Assembly (NCBI GenBank): GCA_006386115.1
Contig: VFIW01000056.1
Span: 186,001-250,000 of the forward strand
Source of the DNA: Globisporangium splendens
Lineage: Eukaryota > Oomycota > Peronosporomycetes > Pythiales > Pythiaceae
Direction: 5' to 3'
Length of the DNA stretch: 64,000 bases
Below, one piece after another: positions 1-9,552 of this stretch. Positions within the stretch are counted from its first letter, which is position 1; each line of letters begins with the position of its first letter. Below the pieces are notes generated by a model that was given only the letters and a program-made list of their open reading frames with translations, ran no database searches and was not told the origin of the DNA. The position numbers were made by a program, and so were the translations under genes.

Positions 1-1714
1 CCTCCTCGCTGATGCCCGCGACCCAGCGGTCGGCGTTCTCCTCCGAGTTCGGGTCGGCCCACTTCTCACCCTGCACGCGCGCAAAGTACGCGGGGATGCG
101 ATGACCCCACCACAGTTGGCGCGAGATGCACCAGTCGCGAATGTTCTCGAGCCAGCGGAACCACGTCTTCTCGTGCGATTCCGGCAGGATCGTCAGGTCC
201 TTGTTCATCACGGCGGTCATGGCGTCCTTGGCCATCTGGTCGCAGTTGATGAACCACTGCGGCTTGACGAGCGGCTCAATGATGTCGCCCGAGCGAGAGC
301 AGATACCGAGACGCATCTTGTTGTCCGTCTTGCCGTGGTACAGGTTCTTGGCCGCGAGTGCCTTCTCGATCTCGATACGCGCGTCGTAGCGCATCATGCC
401 AGCGAACTCGCCACCGTTCTCATTAATCGCGCCGTCGTCCGTGAGCACGTTGATGAACTCGAGGCTGTTGCGCTTGCCACACTCGTAATCGTTCGGGTCG
501 TGCGCTGGCGTGATCTTGACGGCACCCGTACCGAACGACATGTCCACGAGCACCGGGTCCAGCACGATCGGGATGCGGCGGCCGTTGAACGGGTGGATCA
601 CGAACTTACCGTGCAGGTGCGTGTAGCGCGGGTCCTCCGGGTGCACGGCGACACCAGAGTCACCGAGCATCGTCTCGAGACGCGTAGTTGCCACGATGAT
701 CTGCTCGTCCGAGCCTTCGACTTGGTACCCGAACGACGTGAGCACGCCGAACTCGTACTTGCGATCCGGGTTGTGGCCGGGCACCGCCATCTTCGTGCGC
801 TTCTCGATGTCAATGTAGTCGACTTCAATCTCCGAGAGCGCCGTCTTGAGACGGCAGCTCCAGTTGATCATGCGCGTCGCGCGGTAGATGAGCTTGTCCT
901 CCCAGAGCTTGCAGAACGCGTGGCGCACAGCACGCGAGCAGTTGTCGTCCATGGAGAAGTACGCGCGCTCCCAGTCGACCGAGCAGCCGACACTGCGGAA
1001 CTGGTGGTGGATGCGCGACTCGTACTGGTTCTTCCACTCCCACACACGCTTCAGAAACTCCTCACGGCCGAGTTCGTGGCGGCTCAGGTTCTCGTCCTTC
1101 ATCAGACGTTTCTCGACGACCGACTGCGTCGCGATACCGGCGTGGTCCGTGCCAGGCACCCAGAGCGTCGCGTGGCCGAGCATGCGGTGCCAGCGCGTGA
1201 GCGCGTCCTGGATGGCGACCGTGAGCGCGTGGCCCAAGTGGAGCGAGCCCGTGACGTTCGGCGGCGGGATGACCATCACGAAGCGCTCGTCAGGCTTGGC
1301 GTTCTTGATCTTGTCGTCCGAACACGCGAAGAAGCCCGACTTCTCCCACCAGTCCTGCCACGCTGACTCGACTGCCACGGGATTGTACGCGGCGGCCATC
1401 GGCGCGGCCATGTCCTTCTTCTCACCCTTGGGCGTCGTGTTCACGAACGCGGGCGTCTCGACCGCGGGCTTGGCCTCCTTCTTCTTGTTCTCCTTGTCCT
1501 TCTTGGGTGCCCAGCGATTCGGGTCCTTCTCCTTCTTCGGCTTCGGGTCCTTCTCAGCGCGCTGCAGCTTCTTGAGCGCGTTCTTGCTCAGCTTCTTCTC
1601 CTCGGGCGCGGCAGTCTCCACAGCAGGGGTGACGGCGGCGGCGGCGGTGGTGGTGGCGGGCGCCGGGGGCGGGCTGCTCGTGGGGCTCGTGGTCGTCGTC
1701 GCGGGGTCCGCCAT
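1..1714 (-). CDS. VARS1: Valyl-tRNA synthetase, cytosolic type (3' part outside window)
   Basis: Charges tRNA-Val with valine. The reverse strand is open without an intron from the ATG at 1714 to the left edge, giving 571 residues of an enzyme that is usually about 1000 or more. The N-terminus is a Pro/Ala/Thr-rich tail followed by a lysine-rich stretch (about residues 38-85), as in eukaryotic ValRS N-terminal extensions. The class I signature is plain: [15 protein letters not shown] with the HIGH-type HLGH at residues 159-162, then [13 protein letters not shown]. The editing (CP1) domain follows, with [19 protein letters not shown] and [18 protein letters not shown]. The last visible residues ([17 protein letters not shown]) lead towards the KMSKS loop, which lies outside the window. 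No targeting peptide is evident. The product call is firm; only the C-terminal half is unseen. Confidence 0.97.
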   Translation of the reverse strand, partial: MADPATTTTSPTSSPPPAPATTTAAAAVTPAVETAAPEEKKLSKNALKKLQRAEKDPKPKKEKDPNRWAPKKDKENKKKEAKPAVETPAFVNTTPKGEKKDMAAPMAAAYNPVAVESAWQDWWEKSGFFACSDDKIKNAKPDERFVMVIPPPNVTGSLHLGHALTVAIQDALTRWHRMLGHATLWVPGTDHAGIATQSVVEKRLMKDENLSRHELGREEFLKRVWEWKNQYESRIHHQFRSVGCSVDWERAYFSMDDNCSRAVRHAFCKLWEDKLIYRATRMINWSCRLKTALSEIEVDYIDIEKRTKMAVPGHNPDRKYEFGVLTSFGYQVEGSDEQIIVATTRLETMLGDSGVAVHPEDPRYTHLHGKFVIHPFNGRRIPIVLDPVLVDMSFGTGAVKITPAHDPNDYECGKRNSLEFINVLTDDGAINENGGEFAGMMRYDARIEIEKALAAKNLYHGKTDNKMRLGICSRSGDIIEPLVKPQWFINCDQMAKDAMTAVMNKDLTILPESHEKTWFRWLENIRDWCISRQLWWGHRIPAYFARVQGEKWADPNSEENADRWVAGISEE

Positions 1715-2270
1715 CTTCTTGTAGCTGCTCGTGTGCTGCAAAACGGAATCTGTGATCATTGGACTCGAGAGGGTGGATGGATCGAACGTACTGCTTCGTA
1801 GCTGTTAGAAGCGACTGAAATGGGTCAATTTATTAGAAGACTCTTTTCTGAAAGTTCTTGTGATTGAAGGTTACGAGAGGGGGTTACGTTTCAACCAAGT
1901 GATAAAGGAGGATAGATCTTGTGGTGGAGGACAGATAGGGTCGGAATATGTGACGAGAGTGGATATGGGACGATGACGGATCTTTAATTGCGATGGGGTT
2001 GTGCCCTGTCTGGCGAGCATTGTCACGTTGCTGCTGCCTACGGTACCGCTAGCACTGTCTCCCAGCCAACCAATCCGCTAGTCAGATCCTGTCGCCACTT
2101 CAACTGGGTGCTGCCTGCCACGTCAAGAGCTCACTCAATTGCCTCTCGCCATTTCGATAGCAGTTCAGTATTTGCATTGCACTAAAAACCTGTCGAGAGG
2201 GCAACGCTCATATTCGCACTCGCATTCATCGGGAGTTCATCAATTTCTGTCTGTCAGTCCATTGATTGAC
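1715..2270. other. Intergenic, upstream of the valyl-tRNA synthetase gene
   Basis: No coding sequence recognised. It must hold the promoter of the ValRS gene and the 3' end of the next gene, both on the minus strand. No distinct element was identified. Confidence 0.5.
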
Positions 2271-3887
2271 TCACTCGAGGCGCTCGACGATGCTCTCGAC
2301 TGCGTCTGCGACGGACGAAAACACCTGCACGTCGTTGCGCTCCGCCATCTCCTGCAGGTACGCGCGCGCTCGTGCCAGATCTTTGTACTCGCGGCCGCTG
2401 ACCACTTTGCCGTCGGCGCACACGATGCAGCCTTCCTCGAGCGGCTCGATGACCAGCAGCATCGCGTGCCAGCTCGCAACCAGCTCCACGGCTTCAGTCA
2501 TGGCCGCGATCGAACGTGCTTGCTTTGGGATCACGAACAGGATCAACTGCACGAATACAACACACATGAATATGAGCACATTCCACCCACAGATAGCCAA
2601 GCCGACGCAAATGCTACATACCTCGGCGCGATCTTTCTCGGCCTCGATCTCTTTCCATCGGTCGCCCACAGACATGTGCAGCTTGTCGAGCTGCCGCGAC
2701 ATCTCGAATGTGAGGTAATCCAGGTACGGAATGTAAAACGGGATGCCCGCTTTCTGCAGCAACGGGATCGCCACTTTCTCGCGCCAGCTTGTCGAGTCGA
2801 CGTTCCCGCCCAGATAAATCGATCCGCCCGTGTAGCTTCCGTACAATTTGCATCCGAGATGCTGCACAATGGACTCGGAGGACAGTTGCGAGCTGGACTT
2901 GCTCCGATTCGGATGCCCATTCTCGTCCTTGACCGAGAGCACGGCCGTGGACGACGCCGAGCGCGACGTATTGCGCCGCGGTCTGATCTGGCCCGACCAC
3001 TTGTTCAGAATGATCGACGACCGCTTGCGCAAGCGCGGCATCTCCGGGTCGCACGTCGTCAGGTTCTCGTCCAGCACCCAGTCGATCGTGCCCTCGATCG
3101 CGTCGTGGACACTGGCGTACATGCGGATACCCTTCTTGATCGCAAGGTTGCGCAGGCACTCGCGCGCGCCGTTGAGGTCCGCGAGCTCGTCGGGTGCGAC
3201 CACCGCGCCTTCGACCACTGTTTCAGGCATAATGTCGTCCACGACGAGCACGACGCGGCGTCCGCGACAAATGTACTCAACAGCCTCGTTGATGCACACC
3301 ATGGCGCGCGTCGCGTTGTCGATGACCATGAGCACGATCTTGGCTGTCTCCTTGGCGCGCGTCTCGATCTGGATCAGCTCTTCGTACCAGTCGTCGACCT
3401 GCGGGTTGTAGTACTTGACGTGCGCTTCCTCGAGCAACGGGATCGCCACGTCGCGGCGCCACGTTGTCGGGTTGCACGATCCGCCGAGGAAGACGTCGAT
3501 GTCGCCCATGCGCTCGGCACCCGCGGGCTCGACGCCTTCGCTGAAGCTCACGGCCTTGCGCGTGTGCAGCAGTCGGCCGGCGGCGAAGCGCACGTGCTCG
3601 AAGTTGGCGGCGTTATGCTTCCGCCTCCGCATCGCGAAGCTGTCGGAGACCGGGAAGAGCGTCTCTCTGTGCTGTCCCACGACGAGGTGTGGCGACGTGT
3701 ACGAGCGGTTCTTGCTGTGTGTGAGCGCATGCAGCGGCCGTTGGATGAACGTCACTGCAGTCGTAGTGGTGACAGTGTCCATGGACGAGGACGAGGACGT
3801 GGAAGACGCCGGGGACGGCGGCGGCGTGAGCACGGCGTCCGTCGGCGGCGTCAGCGCAAGCGGCGGGTCCTGCATCTGCACTTGCAT
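2271..3887 (-). CDS. Tandem double nucleoside 2-deoxyribosyltransferase-like protein (one in-frame intron)
   Basis: The ORF reads 538 codons, but 2547-2621 (75 nt) looks like an intron: donor GTATGT, acceptor GTGCAG, phase 0, no stop inside. The readthrough segment is hydrophobic and has no counterpart in the first domain. Splicing joins KDRAE to LILFVIPKQARS, which then aligns with ETAKIVLMVIDNATRA of the first repeat. The spliced product is 513 residues. It has a low-complexity N-terminus (about 1-125), then two copies of the same domain: DVFLGGSCNPTTWRRDVAIP near residue 130 and IYLGGNVDSTSWREKVAIP near residue 355. Each continues with a Y-x-P-Y/Q-x-D segment and an NEAVE/TEAVE helix. This matches the Nuc_deoxyri_tr2 family of nucleoside deoxyribosyltransferase-like proteins. 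Enzyme activity is not proven; the duplication suggests a pseudo-dimer. The ATG at 3887 is the first in frame. Confidence 0.72.
   Translation of the reverse strand: MQVQMQDPPLALTPPTDAVLTPPPSPASSTSSSSSMDTVTTTTAVTFIQRPLHALTHSKNRSYTSPHLVVGQHRETLFPVSDSFAMRRRKHNAANFEHVRFAAGRLLHTRKAVSFSEGVEPAGAERMGDIDVFLGGSCNPTTWRRDVAIPLLEEAHVKYYNPQVDDWYEELIQIETRAKETAKIVLMVIDNATRAMVCINEAVEYICRGRRVVLVVDDIMPETVVEGAVVAPDELADLNGARECLRNLAIKKGIRMYASVHDAIEGTIDWVLDENLTTCDPEMPRLRKRSSIILNKWSGQIRPRRNTSRSASSTAVLSVKDENGHPNRSKSSSQLSSESIVQHLGCKLYGSYTGGSIYLGGNVDSTSWREKVAIPLLQKAGIPFYIPYLDYLTFEMSRQLDKLHMSVGDRWKEIEAEKDRAEVCSICVGLAICGWNVLIFMCVVFVQLILFVIPKQARSIAAMTEAVELVASWHAMLLVIEPLEEGCIVCADGKVVSGREYKDLARARAYLQEMAERNDVQVFSSVADAVESIVERLE
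2547..2621 (-). other. Probable in-frame intron, 75 nt
   Basis: On the minus strand it starts GTATGTAGC and ends TTCGTGCAG. It is a multiple of three and stop-free, so an ORF caller would translate it. Removing it restores alignment of the second domain with the first. Confidence 0.75.
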
Positions 3888-4715
3888 CTTGTGTGAGGGA
3901 ATGGGGAATCAGGAATGAGAGTGTGTGTGTGGGGTGGGGTGTGTGTGGGGGGGGGGAGCAATCACTCGCCTGCGTATCAAATCTGCGTCTGTGGTCTGCG
4001 GCAAATAAGAGAAGATGAGGTGCGCTGCTTTCTTTGGTGCCCCGCTTACCTGCGTCTGGGTTCGTCCACTTGCCACAGTCTTGTGTCGAATTGTTTCTGT
4101 CGTCTGTGTTCAGAGACAAAAAGCCCCAAATAAGATCAGAACAGAACGAGGGAACTAGACGACAGAAGCCCAAACTAACAAAAAGGGGTCTGGGTTCTTT
4201 TTTATTGCTTTTTCGTTGTCTCTCCCTCAGAAATGTGTCCCGTAAAATCAAGGGGTACGCCACGATGGTTTCTACCTGGTATCAAACAATTAGCCGACTG
4301 TTTTTGTCATTCGCCATGTTATAAACTGGTACCACAGATCGCACCAGCAGTGTCGTACTTAGTCAGGTGTGCATCATCTTAGGGAGATGAGTGTTTGTTG
4401 CTGGCAGCAAATGTGGTCTTCTCAGCAGTCAAGAGAAAGAGCAGTCGTCTCTTTTGAAACGGGTCCATAAAACCTCTCTATGTCACGTTAACATTCCGTC
4501 ATCATGCACATTCACAACCGATCAGTGTCCCGAAACCCTCTTTAACAGGCGTAACGGTCGTCGCAGGCACTGCTGTTTTCTCGCGGCACCATATGGTTGA
4601 TGTAGGCCACACGAAATCCGTAGACGCATCCTTCGCAGTGTGGCGCTCATTCGAGTCAAAGCGCAATTTGCCCCCAAGAGTTCATTCCTTCCACGCGGCA
4701 CGAGCTCCACCCGCC
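3888..4715. promoter_or_regulatory. Divergent intergenic region with G/T-rich tract
   Basis: Shared upstream region of the deoxyribosyltransferase-like gene (-) and the aminopeptidase gene (+). A TG/G-rich run (about 3915-3958, ending in ten G) lies just upstream of the minus-strand start. No gene is seen; a longer upstream open frame to 4593 is not needed for the aminopeptidase. Confidence 0.45.
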
Positions 4716-7406
4716 ATGGCGTCCTCCTCCAAGCCCTTCGCGCGCCTGCCCACGAACGTCGCGCCTCGCAAGTACTACCTGGACTACCACGTCGACCTGC
4801 CCAACTACCGCTTCGAGGTGGCGCAGAAGATCGACGTGGACGTGCGCGAAGCCACGCGCGTCATCACGTGCCACGCCGTCGAGCTCTACGTGTTCAACGT
4901 GGTTGTCGAGTACGACAGTAAGAAGGTCGAGTGCGATGAGATCCGCTACTTGAAGAACGACCAGTCGATCGAGCTGCTCTTCCCCGAGACCATCCCGGCG
5001 GGCACGAAGGCGGTGATCCACTTGGAATGCCACGGCTTCCTCAACGACAAGCTCAAGGGCTTCTACCGCAGCGAGTACGAGCAGGACAACGAGAAGCGCG
5101 TCATGGCCGTCACGCAATTCGAAGCCTGCGATGCGCGCCGCGCGTTTGTGTGCTGGGACGAGCCGGCTGTGAAGGCGAGCTACGAAATCTCGATCGTGAC
5201 CGACGCCAACCTCACGGTGATCTCCAACACGCACGTCGTGCAGACCACGATCCGCCCGAAGAAGAACGCGCACATCCGCGTCAACACGCGCACGGATGCA
5301 ACCGTTGAGAAGGTGTGGAAGTTTGCGGAAACGCCGATTATGTCGACCTACTTGGTCGGAATGGTGGTTGGCGAGTTCGACGCGGTCACGGACATGACGA
5401 AGGAGGGTGTACTCGTGACCGTGTACACGCCTGTGGGCTGCAGCGAGCGCGGTCTCTTTGCGCTTGACGTGGGCACCAAGGCGCTCTCGTTCTTCACCGA
5501 GCGCTTCGGTATCGATTACCCGTTGAAGAAGCTCGATATGCTCGCGATTCCGGACTTCGCCGCGGGTGCCATGGAGAACTGGGGCGTCGTGACGTACCGC
5601 GAGACGCGCCTTCTCGTCGACGAGAAGCAGAGCAGCTTTGCGCAAAAGACTGCAACGGCGCGCACCGTGTGCCACGAACTCGCGCACCAGTGGTTCGGCA
5701 ACCTCGTGACGATGGACTGGTGGACGGGACTCTGGCTGAACGAGGGCTTTGCGCGCTTCATGGAGTTTGAGGCCGTGCACCACATCTTCCCCGAGTGGAA
5801 CGTCTGGGACACGTTCGTGCAGGAGATCACGATGAGCACGGCCATGGTCAAGGACTGCATGAAGACGTCGCACCCGATCGAGGTGGTCGTGAACCACCCG
5901 GACGAAGTGGACCAGATCTTCGATGTGATCTCATACGCCAAGGGTGCGAGCATCATCCGCATGCTCTCCGAGTACCTCGGCCGCGACGTGTTCTACAAGG
6001 GCATCCACGCGTACCTGGTCAAGTTCAGCTACCGCAACGCGCAGACCGAGGACTTGTGGAACTCGCTCGAGGAGGCGTCGGGTCAGAAGATCACCAAGAT
6101 GGCCAACTCGTGGACGAGCCAAACCGGGTACCCGGTCGTGACGTTCAACGCAGAGACCAAGGAGCTCACGCAGGAGCGCTTCTTCGCCGACAAGAGCTTC
6201 AAGGACGAGGAGAAGGACGTGGTCGTGTGGGACATCCCGTTGACGTACCTGTCGTCGGACTCGCCGTTGGCGATCCAGCAGGCGGGTATCTGGCAGGCCA
6301 AGTCCGCGCAGGAAGGCGCATGCGCGAAGACACCCGTTACAGTGGACGCTGAGACCGCGGCCAAGCTCGTGTGTCCATCGTCGGGAGATGGCGCGTGGAT
6401 CAAGGTGAACCCGAATCAGTCGGGCTTCTACCTCGTCAACTACTCGCCGCAGGGCTGGAACGCGCTGCAGAAACCCGTGCGGGAGAAGGCTTTCAACACG
6501 GTCGACCGCATGAGTCTGCTCAACAGCGTGTTCGCGTTCGCGCGCAGCGGCGTGCTCCCGGTCTCGCAGGCGCTGGACTTCAGCAACGCGTACGCGGACG
6601 AACCAGAGCACCTGTGCTGGAAGGAGATCTCGGCCAACCTGGGCTTCTACAGCGCACTCTTCAAGGAGGAGAGCTTCTACCCGCTGCTTCAGCAGTACAT
6701 CCGCAACCTGTTTGCCGGTGTCATGGCGCGCCTCACCTGGGAGGCTGTTCCTAACGAGAGCACAGTCACGGGTCATTTCCGCCGCGACGTGATCGCGATG
6801 CTGAGCCGCGGTGACGATCACGCCGTCGTCGCGGAGTCCAAGCGCTTGTTCCACGCGTACTTCGCTGACGGCCGCAAGTCGCTGTCCGCGGACCTGCGTG
6901 GCGTGGTGTTCAACATCCAGGCTTCGCGCGGCGACGCGAGCCACATGAAGCAGCTGCGCCAGTGCTACGAGGAGAGCGACTTCATCGAGGAGAAGCTCAA
7001 CTGTCTGTCGGCGATCGGGCTCTTCAAGTCGCTCGAGATCAAGCGCGAGGTGATCGAGTGGGCGCTCAAGAACGTGCGCTCGCAGGACATCCAGTACGTG
7101 TTCGCGAGCGTCGCGAGCGACATGGACGGCGCCGTGTTCGCGTGGCAGTACGTGCAGGACAACTGGGTCGCGCTCAACGCGCAGTACGCGCCGCTCATGG
7201 TCGGCCGCATTGTGCTGGCCGTGATCTCGCGCTTCCAGAGCGAGACCAAGGCGCTCGAGGTCGAGACGTTCCTGCGCGACCGCAAGCACAACTCGTACGA
7301 GCGCCTGCTGGACGCGTCGCTCGAGCGCATCCGCATCAAGAGCGCGAGCTTCCAGCGCGACCGCGACGAGCTCGCCAAGTGGCTCACGGTCACCATCTCG
7401 GCCTAG
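4716..7406 (+). CDS. NPEPPS: Puromycin-sensitive aminopeptidase (M1 family zinc metalloprotease)
   Basis: Removes N-terminal residues from peptides, typically cytosolic peptides released by the proteasome. It is a single exon of 896 residues, close to the size of animal PSA. The frame is open from 4593, but the ATG at 4716 (MASSSKPFARLPTNVAPRKYYLDYHVDL) starts exactly where the family N-terminus begins. Key elements: exopeptidase motif GAMENWG at residues 284-290; zinc site HELAHQW with His320, Glu321 and His324; the third ligand Glu343 in WLNEGFARF; and the catalytic Tyr407 in ISYAKGASI. The C-terminal half (about 540-896) is the beta-sandwich plus the helical-repeat ERAP1_C-like domain, ending in DELAKWL. 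No signal peptide or membrane anchor is seen, consistent with a soluble cytosolic enzyme. All catalytic residues are present. Confidence 0.95.
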   Translation: MASSSKPFARLPTNVAPRKYYLDYHVDLPNYRFEVAQKIDVDVREATRVITCHAVELYVFNVVVEYDSKKVECDEIRYLKNDQSIELLFPETIPAGTKAVIHLECHGFLNDKLKGFYRSEYEQDNEKRVMAVTQFEACDARRAFVCWDEPAVKASYEISIVTDANLTVISNTHVVQTTIRPKKNAHIRVNTRTDATVEKVWKFAETPIMSTYLVGMVVGEFDAVTDMTKEGVLVTVYTPVGCSERGLFALDVGTKALSFFTERFGIDYPLKKLDMLAIPDFAAGAMENWGVVTYRETRLLVDEKQSSFAQKTATARTVCHELAHQWFGNLVTMDWWTGLWLNEGFARFMEFEAVHHIFPEWNVWDTFVQEITMSTAMVKDCMKTSHPIEVVVNHPDEVDQIFDVISYAKGASIIRMLSEYLGRDVFYKGIHAYLVKFSYRNAQTEDLWNSLEEASGQKITKMANSWTSQTGYPVVTFNAETKELTQERFFADKSFKDEEKDVVVWDIPLTYLSSDSPLAIQQAGIWQAKSAQEGACAKTPVTVDAETAAKLVCPSSGDGAWIKVNPNQSGFYLVNYSPQGWNALQKPVREKAFNTVDRMSLLNSVFAFARSGVLPVSQALDFSNAYADEPEHLCWKEISANLGFYSALFKEESFYPLLQQYIRNLFAGVMARLTWEAVPNESTVTGHFRRDVIAMLSRGDDHAVVAESKRLFHAYFADGRKSLSADLRGVVFNIQASRGDASHMKQLRQCYEESDFIEEKLNCLSAIGLFKSLEIKREVIEWALKNVRSQDIQYVFASVASDMDGAVFAWQYVQDNWVALNAQYAPLMVGRIVLAVISRFQSETKALEVETFLRDRKHNSYERLLDASLERIRIKSASFQRDRDELAKWLTVTISA

Positions 7407-7430
7407 GTAGAGAGAGAGAGAGAGAGAGTA
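7407..7430 (+). repeat. GA dinucleotide microsatellite
   Basis: About ten GA units directly after the aminopeptidase stop codon, in its 3' untranslated region. Confidence 0.85.
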
Positions 7431-7583
7431 GTAGGCAACCTGGAATACAGAAAGGCATTACTGCGGTAATGCGTTTGCGAAATAGACATGTAGTGATCAT
7501 GATGACTGCCATAAAACCATTTCGGTTATAGAATTGTATGAATTCCCATTTGACGCACCCACACATAAAAGACTGCTACTTAC

Positions 7584-9214
7584 TCATCCACGCAGCTTGC
7601 GCATGGCGTAGACGACGGCGAGCACGACGGACGCCGACGTCGCGGCCTTGCGCAGCGTGCTGCTAGCGTCATCCTTGGTCGCCTGGCCTTCAAGTTGCGC
7701 TTGCGGTTTGGAGCTCCGATTGCGCAGCAAGTACTGCTGCGCGTACCGCAGCAGCGGCACCGACTGCTTCGGGAGGCTCATGTTGGTCAGCTGGAACACG
7801 CGCAGCAGGATCGCGCACGCAGCCACACACCCGAATGTGGACGTCATGAGGAACTGCAGCGTCGTGACGAACATCTGGCGGCTCTTTCGGGATGCGTAGA
7901 GCTACATATCCACCCACACATAGTTAGCCTATAAAGCATAGATTTGAGAGATCAAGACCGCCATTCGCTTTCGCTCACCTGAAGCACAAACAGCGCCGTG
8001 GACACGGACGCCGTGCGGTTGAGCGTCTTGGACGACGGCATCTGCACAAGCTGCTTGCATCCACTACACAAATGGCAGCAACAGAGTGAGTACGATCAGT
8101 ATCCAATGATAAAATACGGTAAATAGCGCAATACATACGTCCACACGCGGTTGCTGATGATGTCGACGAGCACGTCTTCGCTGGACTGCGTCGTGAGTGA
8201 CTTGGTGTCTGGACGATGGAACGCAAAGCCCGCGTCGGCCGTGCGCGGCAACTCCACTTTGCGGACCGCGACGACAGCGGTCGAATCGCTTGCACTTGCA
8301 TTGGTATTGGCGTCTGAGGAGCCACGATGCACTACCAACTGGTCACCACTGTCGTCAGACGACGGTTCTGATGGCAGCAGCGCCTTCTGAACGGACTCGG
8401 GCAGCAACGGCAGCAGCCCCGGACGCGTGAGAACGAGCTGGTTCTCCACAGGCATGCGCTCCAGCAACCGCGTCTGTTCGGCGCGCGACAGCGGCAGCAA
8501 GAACGGCAGGAACGGCTGGATCTTGTCCGACATAGTCGTGTCCGTCATCCACTCGAGCAGCGACGTGCGCAGCAGCAGCTCTTGCACAGAATCCGGAAGA
8601 AACGCGATGAGCCCCTTGGTCGTCGCTTCATCCAAGTACCATCGCCACACGGGCACGCTCCACGAGTACACGAGTCCGAGCGCGCCGTACGAGAACGCGA
8701 GCAGCGCGATCATGACGCGGCGCGAGAGGAACTCGGTCAGGATGACGGTGAGCGAGAAGCAGACCGTCAAGCAGCACGCGACACGCAGCAGCAGCAGCGC
8801 GACTTCAAGGCGGTTCACGACGCGCGAGTACGCGACGTTCCAGAGTAGCAGCCAGCCCATGGGAAGCGAGATCGCAAGGAACACGACGACGTGGTCCACG
8901 ATGAACGAATTGTACTGTCCGTAGTCGAGATAGTAGACCCACGGGAGGTACTTTTGGTAGATGTGGTAGTCGTCCTCCAGGAGCGGCGACAGGAAGTAGA
9001 GCAGACAGCTGAGCAGCATCATCGCGGACGCCACGGCGAGCGTCTGCACGCTCAGCGGGTGGCCGTACGTCTCGCGCAAGAACCTGTCGAGCACGCGCTG
9101 GTAGAACTGCGACCACGGCTGCAGCCACGCATCCAGCGACGGCGGCGACGGCGGCTTCATCTTCTGCTCTTCTTCTTTATCGCCTGCCGCGTGCGGAGAG
9201 CGCGCGTCCGCCAT
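7584..9214 (-). CDS. Unknown multi-span membrane protein, three exons
   Basis: Family not recognised. Exons read by eye are 8139-9214, 7979-8063 and 7584-7901. The introns are 75 and 77 nt (GTATGT...GTGTAG and GTGAGC...TATGTAG) and phases agree, giving 492 residues. The start chosen is the ATG of MADARSPHAAGDKEEEQ at 9214; the frame is open further upstream (to 9472) but that part looks non-coding. Hydrophobic helices lie near residues 58-80, 105-132, 138-168 and 172-196. A loop follows with repeated short 'LLPFLPLSRAEQ / LLPLLPESVQ'-like segments, then an acidic, Ser/Asp-rich stretch. Two more helices are encoded by exon 3. The pattern suggests an organelle or ER membrane protein of unknown role. 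The exon structure is well supported by phase; the function is open. Confidence 0.68.
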
Positions 9215-9552
9215 GCTTCTTCCTTCCGGCGCTGCGCTTGGCGAGTGCTGCTTTCTCGTCTGGCGCATCAACAGGCAACACGAGGAAAAGGAGGAGGAGC
9301 CCAATGTTGCAGCAACGTACGTACCGTAAACAACACCACTGTTGTCTCTCTCTACCTCGCGGTAGTGACATTGCACTAAAAGCAGAACAAACAGCAGTGT
9401 TGGCGAATGTGGGTGCGATTCTGAAAATATAGTTATGTTTGTACCTCTCTTGTGACGTGGCACAAACGACACTTTTGGATTTTGAAGGTGTGATTTTGCA
9501 TTGTTGTGAATTTACGGATGGATGCGCTTTGCTTTGCCTTGGATTTGGTTGT
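9215..9552. other. Intergenic between UFD1 3' end and the membrane-protein gene
   Basis: Both flanking genes are on the minus strand. No gene or distinct element recognised. Confidence 0.4.

Noticed and set aside
101..1366. 421-codon plus-strand open frame
   Set aside because: Lies antisense to valyl-tRNA synthetase. It is Arg/His/Val-rich with no domain, a shadow caused by high GC at third codon positions.
2139..3896. 585-codon plus-strand open frame
   Set aside because: Antisense shadow of the deoxyribosyltransferase-like gene. No recognisable motif; composition dominated by His/Arg/Val/Asp.
5931..7289. 452-codon minus-strand frame and a 413-codon one at 4656-5897
   Set aside because: Both are antisense to the clear M1 aminopeptidase and have shadow composition.
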